Assembly (NCBI RefSeq): GCF_005280585.1
Contig: NZ_SZVO01000012.1
Coordinates: 217,943-281,942, forward strand
Length of the DNA stretch: 64,000 bases
Reading direction: 5' to 3'
Source: Dyadobacter frigoris
GTDB taxonomy: Bacteria; Bacteroidota; Bacteroidia; Cytophagales; Spirosomataceae
Under the pieces are notes generated by a model. That model did not search any database and was not told the origin of the DNA. It saw only the letters and a program-made list of their open reading frames with translations. Made by a program: the position numbers and the translations under genes. Below, one piece after another: positions 27,600-36,049 of this stretch; position 1 is the first letter of the stretch; each line of letters begins with the position of its first letter.

Positions 27600-27886
27600 T
27601 CCTGGTATTTTGCTTCAATTTTAATCCCATCAGTGCCGATTGCTACACTGTCAACCGTCATTCCATCCCGTTCTAGTTCCTGACTTATTGCACGGACTAA
27701 CCCAGGAGCCGTCCCGTTTTCATTTACATAACTTTGTAAATTCACACCGAGTGACGGTGAATGTTTCCACCATCCTTTTGCCGACAAAATGATATCTGAT
27801 TGATGCTGTAATGTACTTTCAGTTACAGCAAAATCACTACCTGATATAACCAGGTCCCCGTTTTCATCTAATTGAAAATCTGTCAT
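27596..27886 (-). CDS. gp25/GpW-like baseplate wedge protein
   Basis: This 96-residue protein has the short wedge-protein pattern: DFQLDENGDLVISGSDFAV, a middle WWKHSPSLGVNLQSYVN and a C-terminal ISQELERDGMTVDSV. It matches the size and position of Mu gp46/T4 gp25-type proteins next to the spike and gp47 genes. Four-base overlaps on both sides indicate coupled translation. Confidence 0.72.
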   Translation of the reverse strand: MTDFQLDENGDLVISGSDFAVTESTLQHQSDIILSAKGWWKHSPSLGVNLQSYVNENGTAPGLVRAISQELERDGMTVDSVAIGTDGIKIEAKYQE

Positions 27887-28476
27887 GATAGCAGTAAAGG
27901 ATATTTTGATTTTAAAGCAGTAAGAGAAGCAAGGGTATCCGGAAACAAAGCCGTACTTGGCCCTTGTGCCGTAACAACTTTGAAGTTTTGCAATAGTGAA
28001 GTCAGGTCGTCAAAAAGCTCTTTCAGCGTAACGCTGCCGTTTGTGATTGAAACCAGATTGTTTGATAAACTAATTTCGGTTTGATCCTGTGAAATAGATA
28101 TTTCACTTGCACTTAGCGCCACTGAACTGCTACCGTTGACCAGGTTAACCTGATCTTTATCAAAATTGATCAGCGTATTTCCACAAAGAATTTCACCGCC
28201 GTCCAATTCTCCGTATTGCACCAGGTACATATCTGAAACTTCGTTATTAACCGCCCCAACTAAAACGACACTTCCCACCCTGGGACGAAGTTTAATCCAT
28301 TCACTGCCGTCTTCTTCCGCAACGAGTGTGACATTATCAACTTCCAGATCGGAACCAAACAATGTGACGGTGCATCTGTTGTGATCGTCAATACTTTTGA
28401 CCACCGCACGATAGACCTGAATAGCTGACTTAGGATTCAGGAATAAATCTAAAAGCTGCTGCCTTTTATTGCTCAC
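27883..28476 (-). CDS. Baseplate assembly protein V / central spike
   Basis: In this 197-residue protein residues 15-95 form an OB-fold-like domain (IQVYRAVVKSIDDHNRCTVT, WIKLRPRVGSVVLVGAV) as in gpV/Mu gp45 spikes. Residues 100-155 show repetitive short beta strands (VNLVNGSSSVALSASEISI, EISLSNNLVSITNGSVTL) typical of a trimeric beta-helix. A helical C-terminus follows. It forms the membrane-piercing tip under the hub. Confidence 0.8.
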   Translation of the reverse strand: MSNKRQQLLDLFLNPKSAIQVYRAVVKSIDDHNRCTVTLFGSDLEVDNVTLVAEEDGSEWIKLRPRVGSVVLVGAVNNEVSDMYLVQYGELDGGEILCGNTLINFDKDQVNLVNGSSSVALSASEISISQDQTEISLSNNLVSITNGSVTLKELFDDLTSLLQNFKVVTAQGPSTALFPDTLASLTALKSKYPLLLS

Positions 28477-28530
28477 AAAAAATACAATTTTGACTATTAA
28501 ATTATGTACAACTTTTGGCCTGAAATTATG

Positions 28531-29571
28531 TCAAACGCTCAGCTTGGCACCTAGTGACACTTTTCGGACGCCTCCATTAGAACCGAATTCCAACTTTGTA
28601 CCCATGACATAGTAAGTACCTTCCCTTTCTTTATAATCCGGATCACGGACAACAACAGAATAGCCGGTGGTGCAGTAAGGGATTAACCAACCTTTTATTT
28701 CACCACGATAACCGTCATACGTCAGGCTTTTTAATTGCTCTCTTGCAATATTTTCAAGCGTACCTTTGTCTGAAATAGTAGGGCGCTGTAACGTGATTTT
28801 ATCCCCGCCATCTTCACCGGCTGAGCCTTCAACCTTGGCACCTTTTACAGTCCGGCCAACAACCGTAATTTTTATTTTTGCGTCCTGGGCTCTGACATAT
28901 TTAAGATCATCTGTTGCCTCGATATTCACGCCAAAATCATAAATCGCGTCACCCGTTTTCTGTGTGAAGGCTAAATGATAATGCAGCTCATTTCCACGGG
29001 CATAAATCATCAATCCTGATTCCTGCCTTAATTTATCCAACACCTCAAATCCGGTAGCATTATGAATAGTGAAACTATCCCATTTATAACTGGCGTCAGA
29101 AAGATCAGACACCAGGGTAAAAGGGGTTGGAATTTGAGGATTGACCTGATCTAAAACATAATTCAGAATTGTCTTAACGGCTACGTTGCGAAAGATGACC
29201 GATTTAACCGGCCTGCGAAAGAAAAACACACTTTCTTCACATTCCAAAATCATAGGGCTATCCGGATAAATCGCTCTTAGATAACCTGAGAATTCAGTTA
29301 CAAGGTCACCATTGTATCCAAGCCGAACAGTAACAGCATCACCACGCTTAATTTTGTCCTCGATCTGAATTGCCTTTCCTGCAACCATTGCCGGTACACT
29401 GATCCTACATTCATCACTAAGAAGCTCCTGGCTGTTTTCGATGGAAACATTTTCAACGGCCTGCAATTTGTAATTTCCAATCGTAATTTCGTAATCAAGC
29501 TTGTACATAGCTGCTACCTGGTTAATTGTCAGCAGCACGATGAGCGCCGCAAATAGTGTGAAACGTTTCAT
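28531..29571 (-). CDS. Late control D-like baseplate hub protein with signal-like N-terminus
   Basis: This 346-residue protein is of the GPD/Mu gpP/gp27 type: IEDKIKRGDAVTVRLGYNG, YLRAIYPDSPMILECEES and FEVLDKLRQESGLMIYARG match the hub fold. It begins with MKRFTLFAALIVLLTINQVAA, which looks like a Sec signal peptide and is unusual for a virion baseplate protein. The TAATG overlap with the preceding gene supports this start; ATG at residue 22 (MYKLDYEI) is the alternative start that would give a normal hub protein. Confidence 0.75.
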   Translation of the reverse strand: MKRFTLFAALIVLLTINQVAAMYKLDYEITIGNYKLQAVENVSIENSQELLSDECRISVPAMVAGKAIQIEDKIKRGDAVTVRLGYNGDLVTEFSGYLRAIYPDSPMILECEESVFFFRRPVKSVIFRNVAVKTILNYVLDQVNPQIPTPFTLVSDLSDASYKWDSFTIHNATGFEVLDKLRQESGLMIYARGNELHYHLAFTQKTGDAIYDFGVNIEATDDLKYVRAQDAKIKITVVGRTVKGAKVEGSAGEDGGDKITLQRPTISDKGTLENIAREQLKSLTYDGYRGEIKGWLIPYCTTGYSVVVRDPDYKEREGTYYVMGTKLEFGSNGGVRKVSLGAKLSV

Positions 29572-30068
29572 TATTTTTCGATTAAAAGTTGAAAATTCTG
29601 ATCACTAAAACCACGCAAAACAATTACCTGGTCTTCAATATTTTCCGTTGGTGGAAACTCCCAATCCGTGATGGCCATCATTCCGATACCAATAGCATCA
29701 AAAAGAGCACATTTAACAGCTACCGACTTCCCAAGGCTACATAAAGCGTTCAAACGGGAAATAATTTCAGTTGGTAACTCGTCCGGATTTAGATAATCAT
29801 CGAGCATACAAGTGACAATAATCTCGTAGTCACCCTTTGACCAGTATTCTTTAATGGTACCAGAACCACCTCTTTGCTTTGCTACATTTCGAAGAGAAAT
29901 ATTATTGTGTCCTCTTACGGCAACAAGCGGCTCTAACGGTAAAAGTTTTAAGCTTTCATTGGTTTCGCCGATATAAAACGGCATTTTCATCTGAACACCT
30001 GTTCTAGCTACCGTTGCTTTGTCAATCGGGGGAATTCCACCACCGGGATTTAAAACCAATGCACCCAT
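29571..30068 (-). CDS. DUF6046-like tail protein
   Basis: This 165-residue protein lies between tape measure and hub, with 1-bp TAATG overlaps at both ends. The central VRGHNNISLRNVAKQRGGSG, KEYWSKGDYEI and C-terminal VIVLRGFSDQNFQLLIEK recall DUF6046 proteins of Bacteroidota phages (from memory). The position matches Mu gp43, which joins tape measure and hub. A tube-baseplate adaptor is my inference. Confidence 0.65.
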   Translation of the reverse strand: MGALVLNPGGGIPPIDKATVARTGVQMKMPFYIGETNESLKLLPLEPLVAVRGHNNISLRNVAKQRGGSGTIKEYWSKGDYEIIVTCMLDDYLNPDELPTEIISRLNALCSLGKSVAVKCALFDAIGIGMMAITDWEFPPTENIEDQVIVLRGFSDQNFQLLIEK

Positions 30069-31909
30069 TATGATGTAATTGCTCTTGTACCTGAATTTGC
30101 TATCCGTAGCATCAAATCAATCATTTGCGTCTCTAAATCTTTCAGATCAGCACTTTGCATACTGGCCACGGTTATCTGGTTATTTTCAATCAGAGATTTG
30201 ATACTGATCGTCACATTGCTGCTTTTCGAGTTGCCTACTGTCGAACTTAACCCGGCAGCAGCTCCTAATGATCCTGCACCCGTACCTTTACCATCCGTAA
30301 AATCGAGGCCATCCGTTGATTTATCCCGGCTTTTACGCCCTGCTCGTCTTTCGTTTAGTTTCTCTAAACGATCCTGACTAACCCGCTTTTGCCCATTATC
30401 AATGCCCTGACTAACTGTTTTCCCGATAATCGCCAATGCCCCGGCAATATCCCCAGTAAACAACGCGCTAAGGAATCCACCAATATTTGAGAAGACGGAC
30501 TTGATAACTTCCCAAGTTTTCAGAACGGCTTCGCGGAAACCATCAAATTTGTCCCAGGCCGTCATAATTGCCGCAACTAATAACACCACTCCTGCGATGA
30601 TCAGTACAAAAGGATTCATGGCCATTACAACATTTAAAAAGCCCCATGCCTTAACAATCCCATAAATACCAGCAATTAGCAATACCACAGGATTACCAAT
30701 AAGATACTCTATGACCTTGGCAACAACCCAAAGTGCACTACCGACTATTTTTAAAATATTACCTAAAAAGTCCCACACGGTAGATAAGGTGGTGAAAACC
30801 CCTTGGCTGATCGCTCCCTGTTCATTGAGAATTCCGAACCATTTCAAAAGATCGATAATGCCGGTAGTTATCGGGGAAACGATACTCCAAAGCTTTTCAA
30901 AAACCCCGACAAGTGGGCCAGTTCCATTCAAAATATCATTGAACATCGAAAGTATGGAATCCTTAATTGGTAGCATCAATTCGCCAATTCCTCGAAGTTT
31001 TGCGTTTAGCTTACCCGATACCAATTCTTCTTTCCCTTCTGTCGTTGACATCATTTTACGCTCATAAACCTGCTCATATTTGCTCCCCTTACCGGCATAT
31101 TTTTGCATGGCTTTGTCAAAAATATCATAGCTGATTTGACCTTTTGACTGAGCTTTGGCAATGTCCCCTTCCTTAATTTTCATTACCTGGGCCAAATATG
31201 GATTCAGGTTAATTCCTCGCTCCTTAAACATGTTGATTTCATCTCCCTGAACATATCCGGTTGCTTTAATTTTTGACTGGATCATGGCCAGATCATCAAC
31301 CTTGGAACCAGTTAATGCTGAAATGTTATTTAAGTATTTCAGCGTATCCATAAGCTTACTGGATTCTACACCAGATCCGGAAAGTTTTTGAGCAGATGAA
31401 AGCAATTCGTCCCTTTTTTCAGGCGCGTACTTATCAACTCCTTTCACCAAGGCACCGGCATTAGTCTTACCCATTAGCTCATTCAGTGTAAATCTGGTAG
31501 ATTGGCTTTTTTGTGCCGCACCAATGGTCTTTTCGGACATATCTCCGATTTGAGCCATAATTCCGTCAACGGCTCCCATTGCAATGCCACTTATACTTCC
31601 CCCGACAAGACCACCAACAATTGCAGATTGTCCTGCTAAACTTTTCAACTTGGTAAGAAGTCCTGATATTTTGCCAGAGGCTTTTCCAACCTGACTATCG
31701 TCAATCTTAACTTTAAAACCCGCCGCAAGTCCTGACAATTTTTGGCGAAGAGTTGAAACCGACTGAGCAGACGAATTGAGCATATTTTTGACCCTTTCTG
31801 AAAGCCGCGTCATGAATGACGTTTTTTGCTCAAACATTGTAGCAACACGCTGCATTTGAGGTGAAAACAAATCTTGCAGTTTTATCGCAAACTGATATAC
31901 TTTGTTCAT
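30068..31909 (-). CDS. Tail tape-measure protein
   Basis: This 613-residue protein has a helical N-terminus with coiled-coil stretches (QRVATMFEQKTSFMTRLSER), a glycine-rich hydrophobic segment (IVGGLVGGSISGIAMGAVDG, about 95-115) and several C-terminal hydrophobic helices (VLLIAGIYGIVKAW, FVLIIAGVVLLVAAIM, about 400-450). It is in the tape-measure position, directly after the frameshifted chaperone pair. Length sets tail length; 613 residues imply a short tail of roughly 90 nm at 1.5 angstrom per residue. It overlaps the frameshift extension (ATGA). Confidence 0.87.
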   Translation of the reverse strand: MNKVYQFAIKLQDLFSPQMQRVATMFEQKTSFMTRLSERVKNMLNSSAQSVSTLRQKLSGLAAGFKVKIDDSQVGKASGKISGLLTKLKSLAGQSAIVGGLVGGSISGIAMGAVDGIMAQIGDMSEKTIGAAQKSQSTRFTLNELMGKTNAGALVKGVDKYAPEKRDELLSSAQKLSGSGVESSKLMDTLKYLNNISALTGSKVDDLAMIQSKIKATGYVQGDEINMFKERGINLNPYLAQVMKIKEGDIAKAQSKGQISYDIFDKAMQKYAGKGSKYEQVYERKMMSTTEGKEELVSGKLNAKLRGIGELMLPIKDSILSMFNDILNGTGPLVGVFEKLWSIVSPITTGIIDLLKWFGILNEQGAISQGVFTTLSTVWDFLGNILKIVGSALWVVAKVIEYLIGNPVVLLIAGIYGIVKAWGFLNVVMAMNPFVLIIAGVVLLVAAIMTAWDKFDGFREAVLKTWEVIKSVFSNIGGFLSALFTGDIAGALAIIGKTVSQGIDNGQKRVSQDRLEKLNERRAGRKSRDKSTDGLDFTDGKGTGAGSLGAAAGLSSTVGNSKSSNVTISIKSLIENNQITVASMQSADLKDLETQMIDLMLRIANSGTRAITS

Positions 31910-32456
31910 TTCTCTTTCTGAACTGGTTTGATTTGAATTAAAAGGAATTTAGCTTCCTTCCATAGCCGTGCAATTTCTTCCGGCTCGGACTTATATATGT
32001 CAACATGGAAAAAGTATCTTATCCACGCTGACATATATCGAAATGCGTCAGCTTCGGACGAATCGTCAATATCTGATTCGTCCTCTAAACTTTTTTTAGC
32101 CGACTTTGGTAAAAGTCAACCAATTCAATCGCTTGTAGAGCCGCCGCCAAATTATACGCTTCATCAGTTAATAACCTTTCATCACCTCCTAACCAACAAT
32201 CTTTTACAACTGCTTTTCCTGCACCACTTATACTCTTAGGAAGAGTTACGACCGCATAATTCATTACTTTTCTATCTGGCTTTCTTAGATATCCGGTAAT
32301 TTTCGGAATATCATCATCCAAGTCTTTTGTAACCGTTCCGGGTTCATATTTTTCCGGATCAACGGCAACTTCCAAAGCGAAAACTTCGCCGTATTGCTTT
32401 TTCCATCCCTCGATAATTTCCGGCGTAACATCTGTAATATTCTCTTTCTTAGCCAT
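31906..32456 (-). CDS. Tail assembly chaperone, -1 frameshift fusion (G-T type)
   Basis: The upstream chaperone frame ends CTA AAA AAA GTT TAG (32099-32085). A -1 slip on the run of seven A (32097-32091) enters a frame that stays open for 61 codons (from AGT TTA GAG) to a TGA at 31908-31906, which overlaps the tape-measure ATG as ATGA. The fusion would be about 183 residues. An A-heptamer slip site, a second frame filling the whole gap, and the place just before the tape measure are the classic gpG/gpGT arrangement of long-tailed phages. No start codon with a leader is needed for the extension. Confidence 0.85.
32085..32456 (-). CDS. Tail assembly chaperone, unshifted product (G type)
   Basis: This 123-residue acidic protein (MAKKENITDVTPEIIEGWKK) has a C-terminal helical part ending FYQSRLKKV. 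It is the zero-frame product of the frameshift pair that coats the tape measure during tail assembly and is absent from the virion. It lies 43 bp after the endolysin. Confidence 0.8.
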   Translation of the reverse strand: MAKKENITDVTPEIIEGWKKQYGEVFALEVAVDPEKYEPGTVTKDLDDDIPKITGYLRKPDRKVMNYAVVTLPKSISGAGKAVVKDCWLGGDERLLTDEAYNLAAALQAIELVDFYQSRLKKV

Positions 32457-32499
32457 TTTTGATAGTATTTAAATAGTGTTTAAATGCGTTTAAAAGGTA

Positions 32500-32979
32500 T
32501 TATTGAACTTCAAAGTGAGGCATATCTACAAGCCGTTCGTCATCACTTCTCCAATTGTGATTCCAGTCAGCGCCCCAGGTAATTTCCGGATTAAAACCCC
32601 TTACCATTTTTGCCAGGGCTTTATAAAAGTTAATGTCCTGGCTGATTTCTCTCTGGGTACCAGGCTTTACAAAAAGTACATCAATTGCCTTTGATGGAAG
32701 ACTTTGATGTTTGCTTTGCCCTGGTTTGGAGTTGGTGACCTTGTGCCTGTTTTCTTCCTCCGTGATCGGTGCCAGATTGACAAGCCTGCGTTGACTATTT
32801 ACCCTGGCCAATGGATCACGCCCCTGGGCATAATAGGCTCTTTGTAAATCCGGACTACGGTATACTTCCGATAAAAACGGAAGTGGACTGTTCGGGTATA
32901 GCCTGGGCCATTCTGTTAGAATGAATGCCCAAGCCAGTTGAAGACGCGTATCGGCATCTTTAATATCTCTATTCCCCAT
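32500..32979 (-). CDS. Endolysin, M15-family peptidase
   Basis: The 159-residue zinc peptidase carries SKHQSLPSKAID with zinc ligands H91 and D100, and the second motif DMPHFEV with H155. This is the M15C (VanY/L-Ala-D-Glu endopeptidase) pattern, and it would cleave peptidoglycan peptide cross-links at lysis. It has no signal peptide, so it needs a holin. It overlaps the preceding membrane coiled-coil gene by 11 bp. The lysis pair sits between tail tube and chaperone genes. Confidence 0.88.
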   Translation of the reverse strand: MGNRDIKDADTRLQLAWAFILTEWPRLYPNSPLPFLSEVYRSPDLQRAYYAQGRDPLARVNSQRRLVNLAPITEEENRHKVTNSKPGQSKHQSLPSKAIDVLFVKPGTQREISQDINFYKALAKMVRGFNPEITWGADWNHNWRSDDERLVDMPHFEVQ

Positions 32980-33292
32980 ATTTAGTAATGAATGCCTGAA
33001 CCCTTTTTGTTAATGTTAAAATTTCCTTTCGCAGACCCTTGTTCTCGATTTTCAGTTGTACATTCTCGTCAGATAAATCATTTACCCGACCTTCGAGCTT
33101 ATTAACTTTTGCCTCCAATGCTTCACCAGTTTCGCGCCATATCCTGATTGCCCGGTCAACCAAATCAAGTTCAAGTGCTTCTACTTCCTTTACCTGCTTT
33201 TTGCGGGAATAAAACCACGTAATACCCGCCGCTGATAAGGAAGAAAGGAACCCGGTAATTATTTCAGTAAAGTAATTTTGAGGGTCTTGCAT
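32969..33292 (-). CDS. Membrane-anchored coiled-coil protein, putative holin-associated
   Basis: The first 30 residues of 107 include one hydrophobic segment (FLSSLSAAGITWFYS). The rest is a long coiled coil with heptad-like leucines (EAKVNKLEGRVNDLSDENVQ). It directly precedes and overlaps the endolysin. The one-helix-plus-coil design resembles XhlA/holin-accessory proteins. A role in membrane permeabilisation is inferred from position. Confidence 0.62.
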   Translation of the reverse strand: MQDPQNYFTEIITGFLSSLSAAGITWFYSRKKQVKEVEALELDLVDRAIRIWRETGEALEAKVNKLEGRVNDLSDENVQLKIENKGLRKEILTLTKRVQAFITKYGE

Positions 33293-33435
33293 GTGATCTT
33301 TTCGATAGAGGACGCAGGAAGGTGGAGCGCTTGTGCTTCCGCTCCTTCCTGCGTTGTGTGTATAGTGTTGTCACTCGTTCGGTATAAATACCGGTGTTTT
33401 GGATACATCAGGATCGCGTCCTGCAACGCGTCCAT
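33259..33435 (-). CDS. Small phage protein in the tube-lysis junction
   Basis: ATG 33435 immediately follows the TAA of the tail tube gene (TAAATG). The 58-codon frame reads MDALQDAILMYPKHRYLYRT and on through GAEAQALHLPASSIEKI, with protein-like composition. Its last 34 bp overlap the membrane coiled-coil gene. A hairpin (33312-33354) lies within it. No family recognised. It fills an otherwise empty 143-bp gap in a tightly packed operon, which supports it. Confidence 0.6.
   Translation of the reverse strand: MDALQDAILMYPKHRYLYRTSDNTIHTTQEGAEAQALHLPASSIEKITCKTLKITLLK
33312..33354. repeat. Inverted repeat inside the small gene before the lysis genes
   Basis: ACGCAGGAA (33312-33320) pairs with TTCCTGCGT (33346-33354), extended by GGAGCG/CGCTCC. 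It is not followed by a T-run. In the transcript it would sit about 20-60 nt before the coiled-coil gene start, so it may tune the lysis genes. Confidence 0.5.
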
Positions 33436-33846
33436 TTAGATTCGAATTTCTCTTAGAAACAAAAACGGCAATACAGCTCTTCCGATCAAATCCCCCTGTT
33501 TGGATTCATGCGGTTCTTCTGTAAACTCTACCCCAATCAGTGAATAGCGAACAATAACCCCGTTTTCCTCATAAGCAATCTGCAAATCCAAATCTTGCAG
33601 ATTGACAATTTGCCCGTCAGGAGCAACGTCTAAAATTTGCTCTAATTCGTCCTGCAAAACAGATAAAGATCCTTCGTAGCTTTTGTTCCCTCTTTTGATT
33701 TTTTGAGGCTCATTACCCTTTCCGTAAATTGCTTCTTTTGCCTGTTTAACATTCCAGGAAACGCCTTCAACGCCCGTTAGCATTGTACCTATTAGGCGTA
33801 TTTCGCATTCACTCCATCCGTAATCGCGTGTGTTCTTTCCGGCCAT
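33436..33846 (-). CDS. Tail tube protein
   Basis: This 136-residue protein follows the sheath gene by 6 bp. It has a predominantly beta pattern with IRLIGTMLTGVEGVSWNVKQ, an internal YEGSLSVLQDEL, and a beta-hairpin end. This matches the size and order of Mu gpM/XkdM-type tubes (sheath then tube). The tube polymerises inside the sheath and is measured by the tape measure. Confidence 0.72.
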   Translation of the reverse strand: MAGKNTRDYGWSECEIRLIGTMLTGVEGVSWNVKQAKEAIYGKGNEPQKIKRGNKSYEGSLSVLQDELEQILDVAPDGQIVNLQDLDLQIAYEENGVIVRYSLIGVEFTEEPHESKQGDLIGRAVLPFLFLREIRI

Positions 33847-33852
33847 TTTTAT

Positions 33853-35022
33853 TTAGTTTGAAGGGTTAAAAAACCCAAGTTCCACAACAATTGACCCCAG
33901 ATATCCAAGCGGTGTGATCTTAACAACCACCTTAATCATTTCCGTGGAAAGCACGTTTTGATTAGGATCAACAGACACATTTACAGCAGAACAGTTACCT
34001 TCCGCAACCATTCTCTGATTTAAGGTACGTCTGATAACGTCCTCTATATAGCTCACTTTTGTTGGCAAAAGCTTACCATCCGAACTGATTTCAACCGTGT
34101 CGTTCAGCTCCAATACGTAGGTTTGATATGCCAAACGGATCGCCTTATCCATCGTCCGACCAAGCGCAATACTGGTATAATCGCTCGTGTCGGAAGCAAG
34201 AGTAAGATCCTTAGAAATAAAAGCACCTTGCAAGCCCTGGAATGATCGAAGGATCATATAACCGGCATCATGCAAACTTCCAAGTTGAGCGTCAGAATAT
34301 CCCGATAAAGGAAGGCCCGAAGTAAGCGCACCATTTGCCGAAAACATTCCTGTTTTAACCCTTGCAATAGACTGATGAACCGGGATAGCAGCAAGCGCAC
34401 CCAGAAACATTCCCATAGAAGCAGTACGCTTTCCGGATTCGGTAACACCCAGAAAAACACCTACACGGTCATTAGCACCTTTTACGCTCACAACACCCGT
34501 TAAAGGCGTTACAAGATAACTACCGTCAAGCACTACACGCAATGGTGAAAATTTGGCCGTTTGGCCGTTTGCTACTGCCTGGGCCAAAGTGGCAACGGCG
34601 ACAAGATCGTAATCCAAAAGACCGGTCATGGTCGGTGTATAACCAACTGCACGACCTAATGCAGTAGCTGCTATTGTTACACGGCCCTGGGCTGCATCCA
34701 AAAGTTTTTGCATTGGTCCGGTAGTCGCTGTGAAAACAGCAGCGTGTGTTGTCGCTTCCGCAACCAGGATAATCCAAAGCTCAGCACCAACACCCGTTTT
34801 AGAGTAAAAGTCTGAGATCTGGCCATAAGCATACGGATGTGTGGCAACCGCAATTCCAAGGGTAGCAGCATCCGAAAGACTGTAAATTCTGGCCGGTACA
34901 TTCAAAGCTAACCCTGATGCAGCAATACCGGTAAGTACCATAGCGGCAACTCCGTCATCCGTCACCGTGGTACGCCCAAGGGCACCGTCAGAAACATTTA
35001 TTTGAACACCTGGCAAAGCCAT
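33853..35022 (-). CDS. Contractile tail sheath protein (DUF2586-like)
   Basis: The 389-residue protein begins MALPGVQINVSDGALGRTTV and contains GQISDFYSKTGVGAELWIIL, the central strand region of sheath proteins. A C-terminal half contains GYMILRSFQGLQGAFISKD and TAFESY-like C-terminal handshake strands (VKITPLGYLGSIVVELGF). It defines the phage as a myovirus. A strong hairpin lies just upstream. Confidence 0.8.
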   Translation of the reverse strand: MALPGVQINVSDGALGRTTVTDDGVAAMVLTGIAASGLALNVPARIYSLSDAATLGIAVATHPYAYGQISDFYSKTGVGAELWIILVAEATTHAAVFTATTGPMQKLLDAAQGRVTIAATALGRAVGYTPTMTGLLDYDLVAVATLAQAVANGQTAKFSPLRVVLDGSYLVTPLTGVVSVKGANDRVGVFLGVTESGKRTASMGMFLGALAAIPVHQSIARVKTGMFSANGALTSGLPLSGYSDAQLGSLHDAGYMILRSFQGLQGAFISKDLTLASDTSDYTSIALGRTMDKAIRLAYQTYVLELNDTVEISSDGKLLPTKVSYIEDVIRRTLNQRMVAEGNCSAVNVSVDPNQNVLSTEMIKVVVKITPLGYLGSIVVELGFFNPSN

Positions 35023-35052
35023 ATAGTAGTCAGTTTTAGAGATTTTAACATA

Positions 35053-35091
35053 ACATATACCTCAAATTCCGTCAGGAAAAGAGGTATATGT
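35053..35091. promoter_or_regulatory. Strong intergenic hairpin between capsid and sheath genes
   Basis: ACATATACCTC (35053-35063) and GAGGTATATGT (35081-35091) form a perfect 11-bp stem whose loop contains a second short stem (TTCC/GGAA). It sits 31 bp before the sheath start in the transcript. A partial terminator or RNA-processing site that sets the capsid:sheath ratio is plausible. Confidence 0.6.
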
Positions 35092-35115
35092 CTTAATATT
35101 CAGTGTGTGCGTTGG

Positions 35116-36027
35116 TTACGCTGCTGATGCTTCTACGATTGAAAGAACACCTTTTCCATCCGGACGGCGGCCACGGCCTCCCATCATAATCAGGAATGAG
35201 AAAAGACTACCGTAATATTCTGGCTTGTCAATGTCATAGAACATCTTAACATCACCCATTGCACGTTCAACACAATCCCGCTGCCATAAAAGTGTCGCCT
35301 GGTTATCCGTAGCGGCACCTGCTGCACCTGGATTTTTAGCAACCGGCGTTCCCGCCTCAGTGTAGATCATCACGTCTGAACGTTCAATCAGATCAAAGCC
35401 ATAAAGACGGGTAATTACACCACCCTTAATATCGAGTTCCATTGAAACATCACGTTTTAAAAGATCAGGATCACTTAAAAGAAAATCCATTTGATCCGAA
35501 GGGATCAGGGCCACACGACCTTCTTTTAACACTTTTTGTTTGTTCATCACCAAACGCGCCTTTTTCAGATCCTCCTTGGTAAGACCTTTACGGTTTCCAG
35601 TTGCACCCGGTGCAGCACTGGTAACAGCAGCGCCAGTGGTACGAAGAATTGAAGCAGCGTCAGCAGGTGACCAAAGGCGTAACATCCAGTCAGCAACTTT
35701 TTCGCGGATTGTGGCCATATCTTCACGCAAAACGCTTTGAACCTTATCGTAGCTGTATTGCAGCGTTTCAAGGTTGGTCACTAATTTTGGATCAGACGTA
35801 AATTCTTTCAGCGTGTAAGTTACCTCAGTATCCGTACGTTTACTGATCGTTGCAGGCAAAATAGTACGGTCAATTTCGACATTGGACGGTTGCCCCGAAC
35901 CCGGAATATGGACAATTTTACCCAGGTTAACATACTCATCTGCTTTTACGCAGTAATCCAAAAACTCGTTGCTTTTGTACAACAAGCCAATGATTTCTTT
36001 TTTCCAAATTTCTACCTCTAAGGCCAC
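35116..36027 (-). CDS. Major capsid protein
   Basis: The likely start is GTG 36027 (VALEVEIWKKEIIGLLYKSN); an ATG at 36120 would translate through a structured leader and give a sequence (MGVKITLPGITCLHRCPLQF) unlike a capsid N-terminus. The 303-residue product has HK97-type texture: helical N-arm, YSYDKVQSVLREDMATIREK spine-like helix, IPSDQMDFLLSDPDLL, and a beta-rich C-terminus. It follows the protease gene, as expected for Mu gpI-gpT order. It forms the icosahedral shell. Confidence 0.78.
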   Translation of the reverse strand: MALEVEIWKKEIIGLLYKSNEFLDYCVKADEYVNLGKIVHIPGSGQPSNVEIDRTILPATISKRTDTEVTYTLKEFTSDPKLVTNLETLQYSYDKVQSVLREDMATIREKVADWMLRLWSPADAASILRTTGAAVTSAAPGATGNRKGLTKEDLKKARLVMNKQKVLKEGRVALIPSDQMDFLLSDPDLLKRDVSMELDIKGGVITRLYGFDLIERSDVMIYTEAGTPVAKNPGAAGAATDNQATLLWQRDCVERAMGDVKMFYDIDKPEYYGSLFSFLIMMGGRGRRPDGKGVLSIVEASAA

Positions 36028-36049
36028 GTGTGTATAGTTTAATGTTTGA

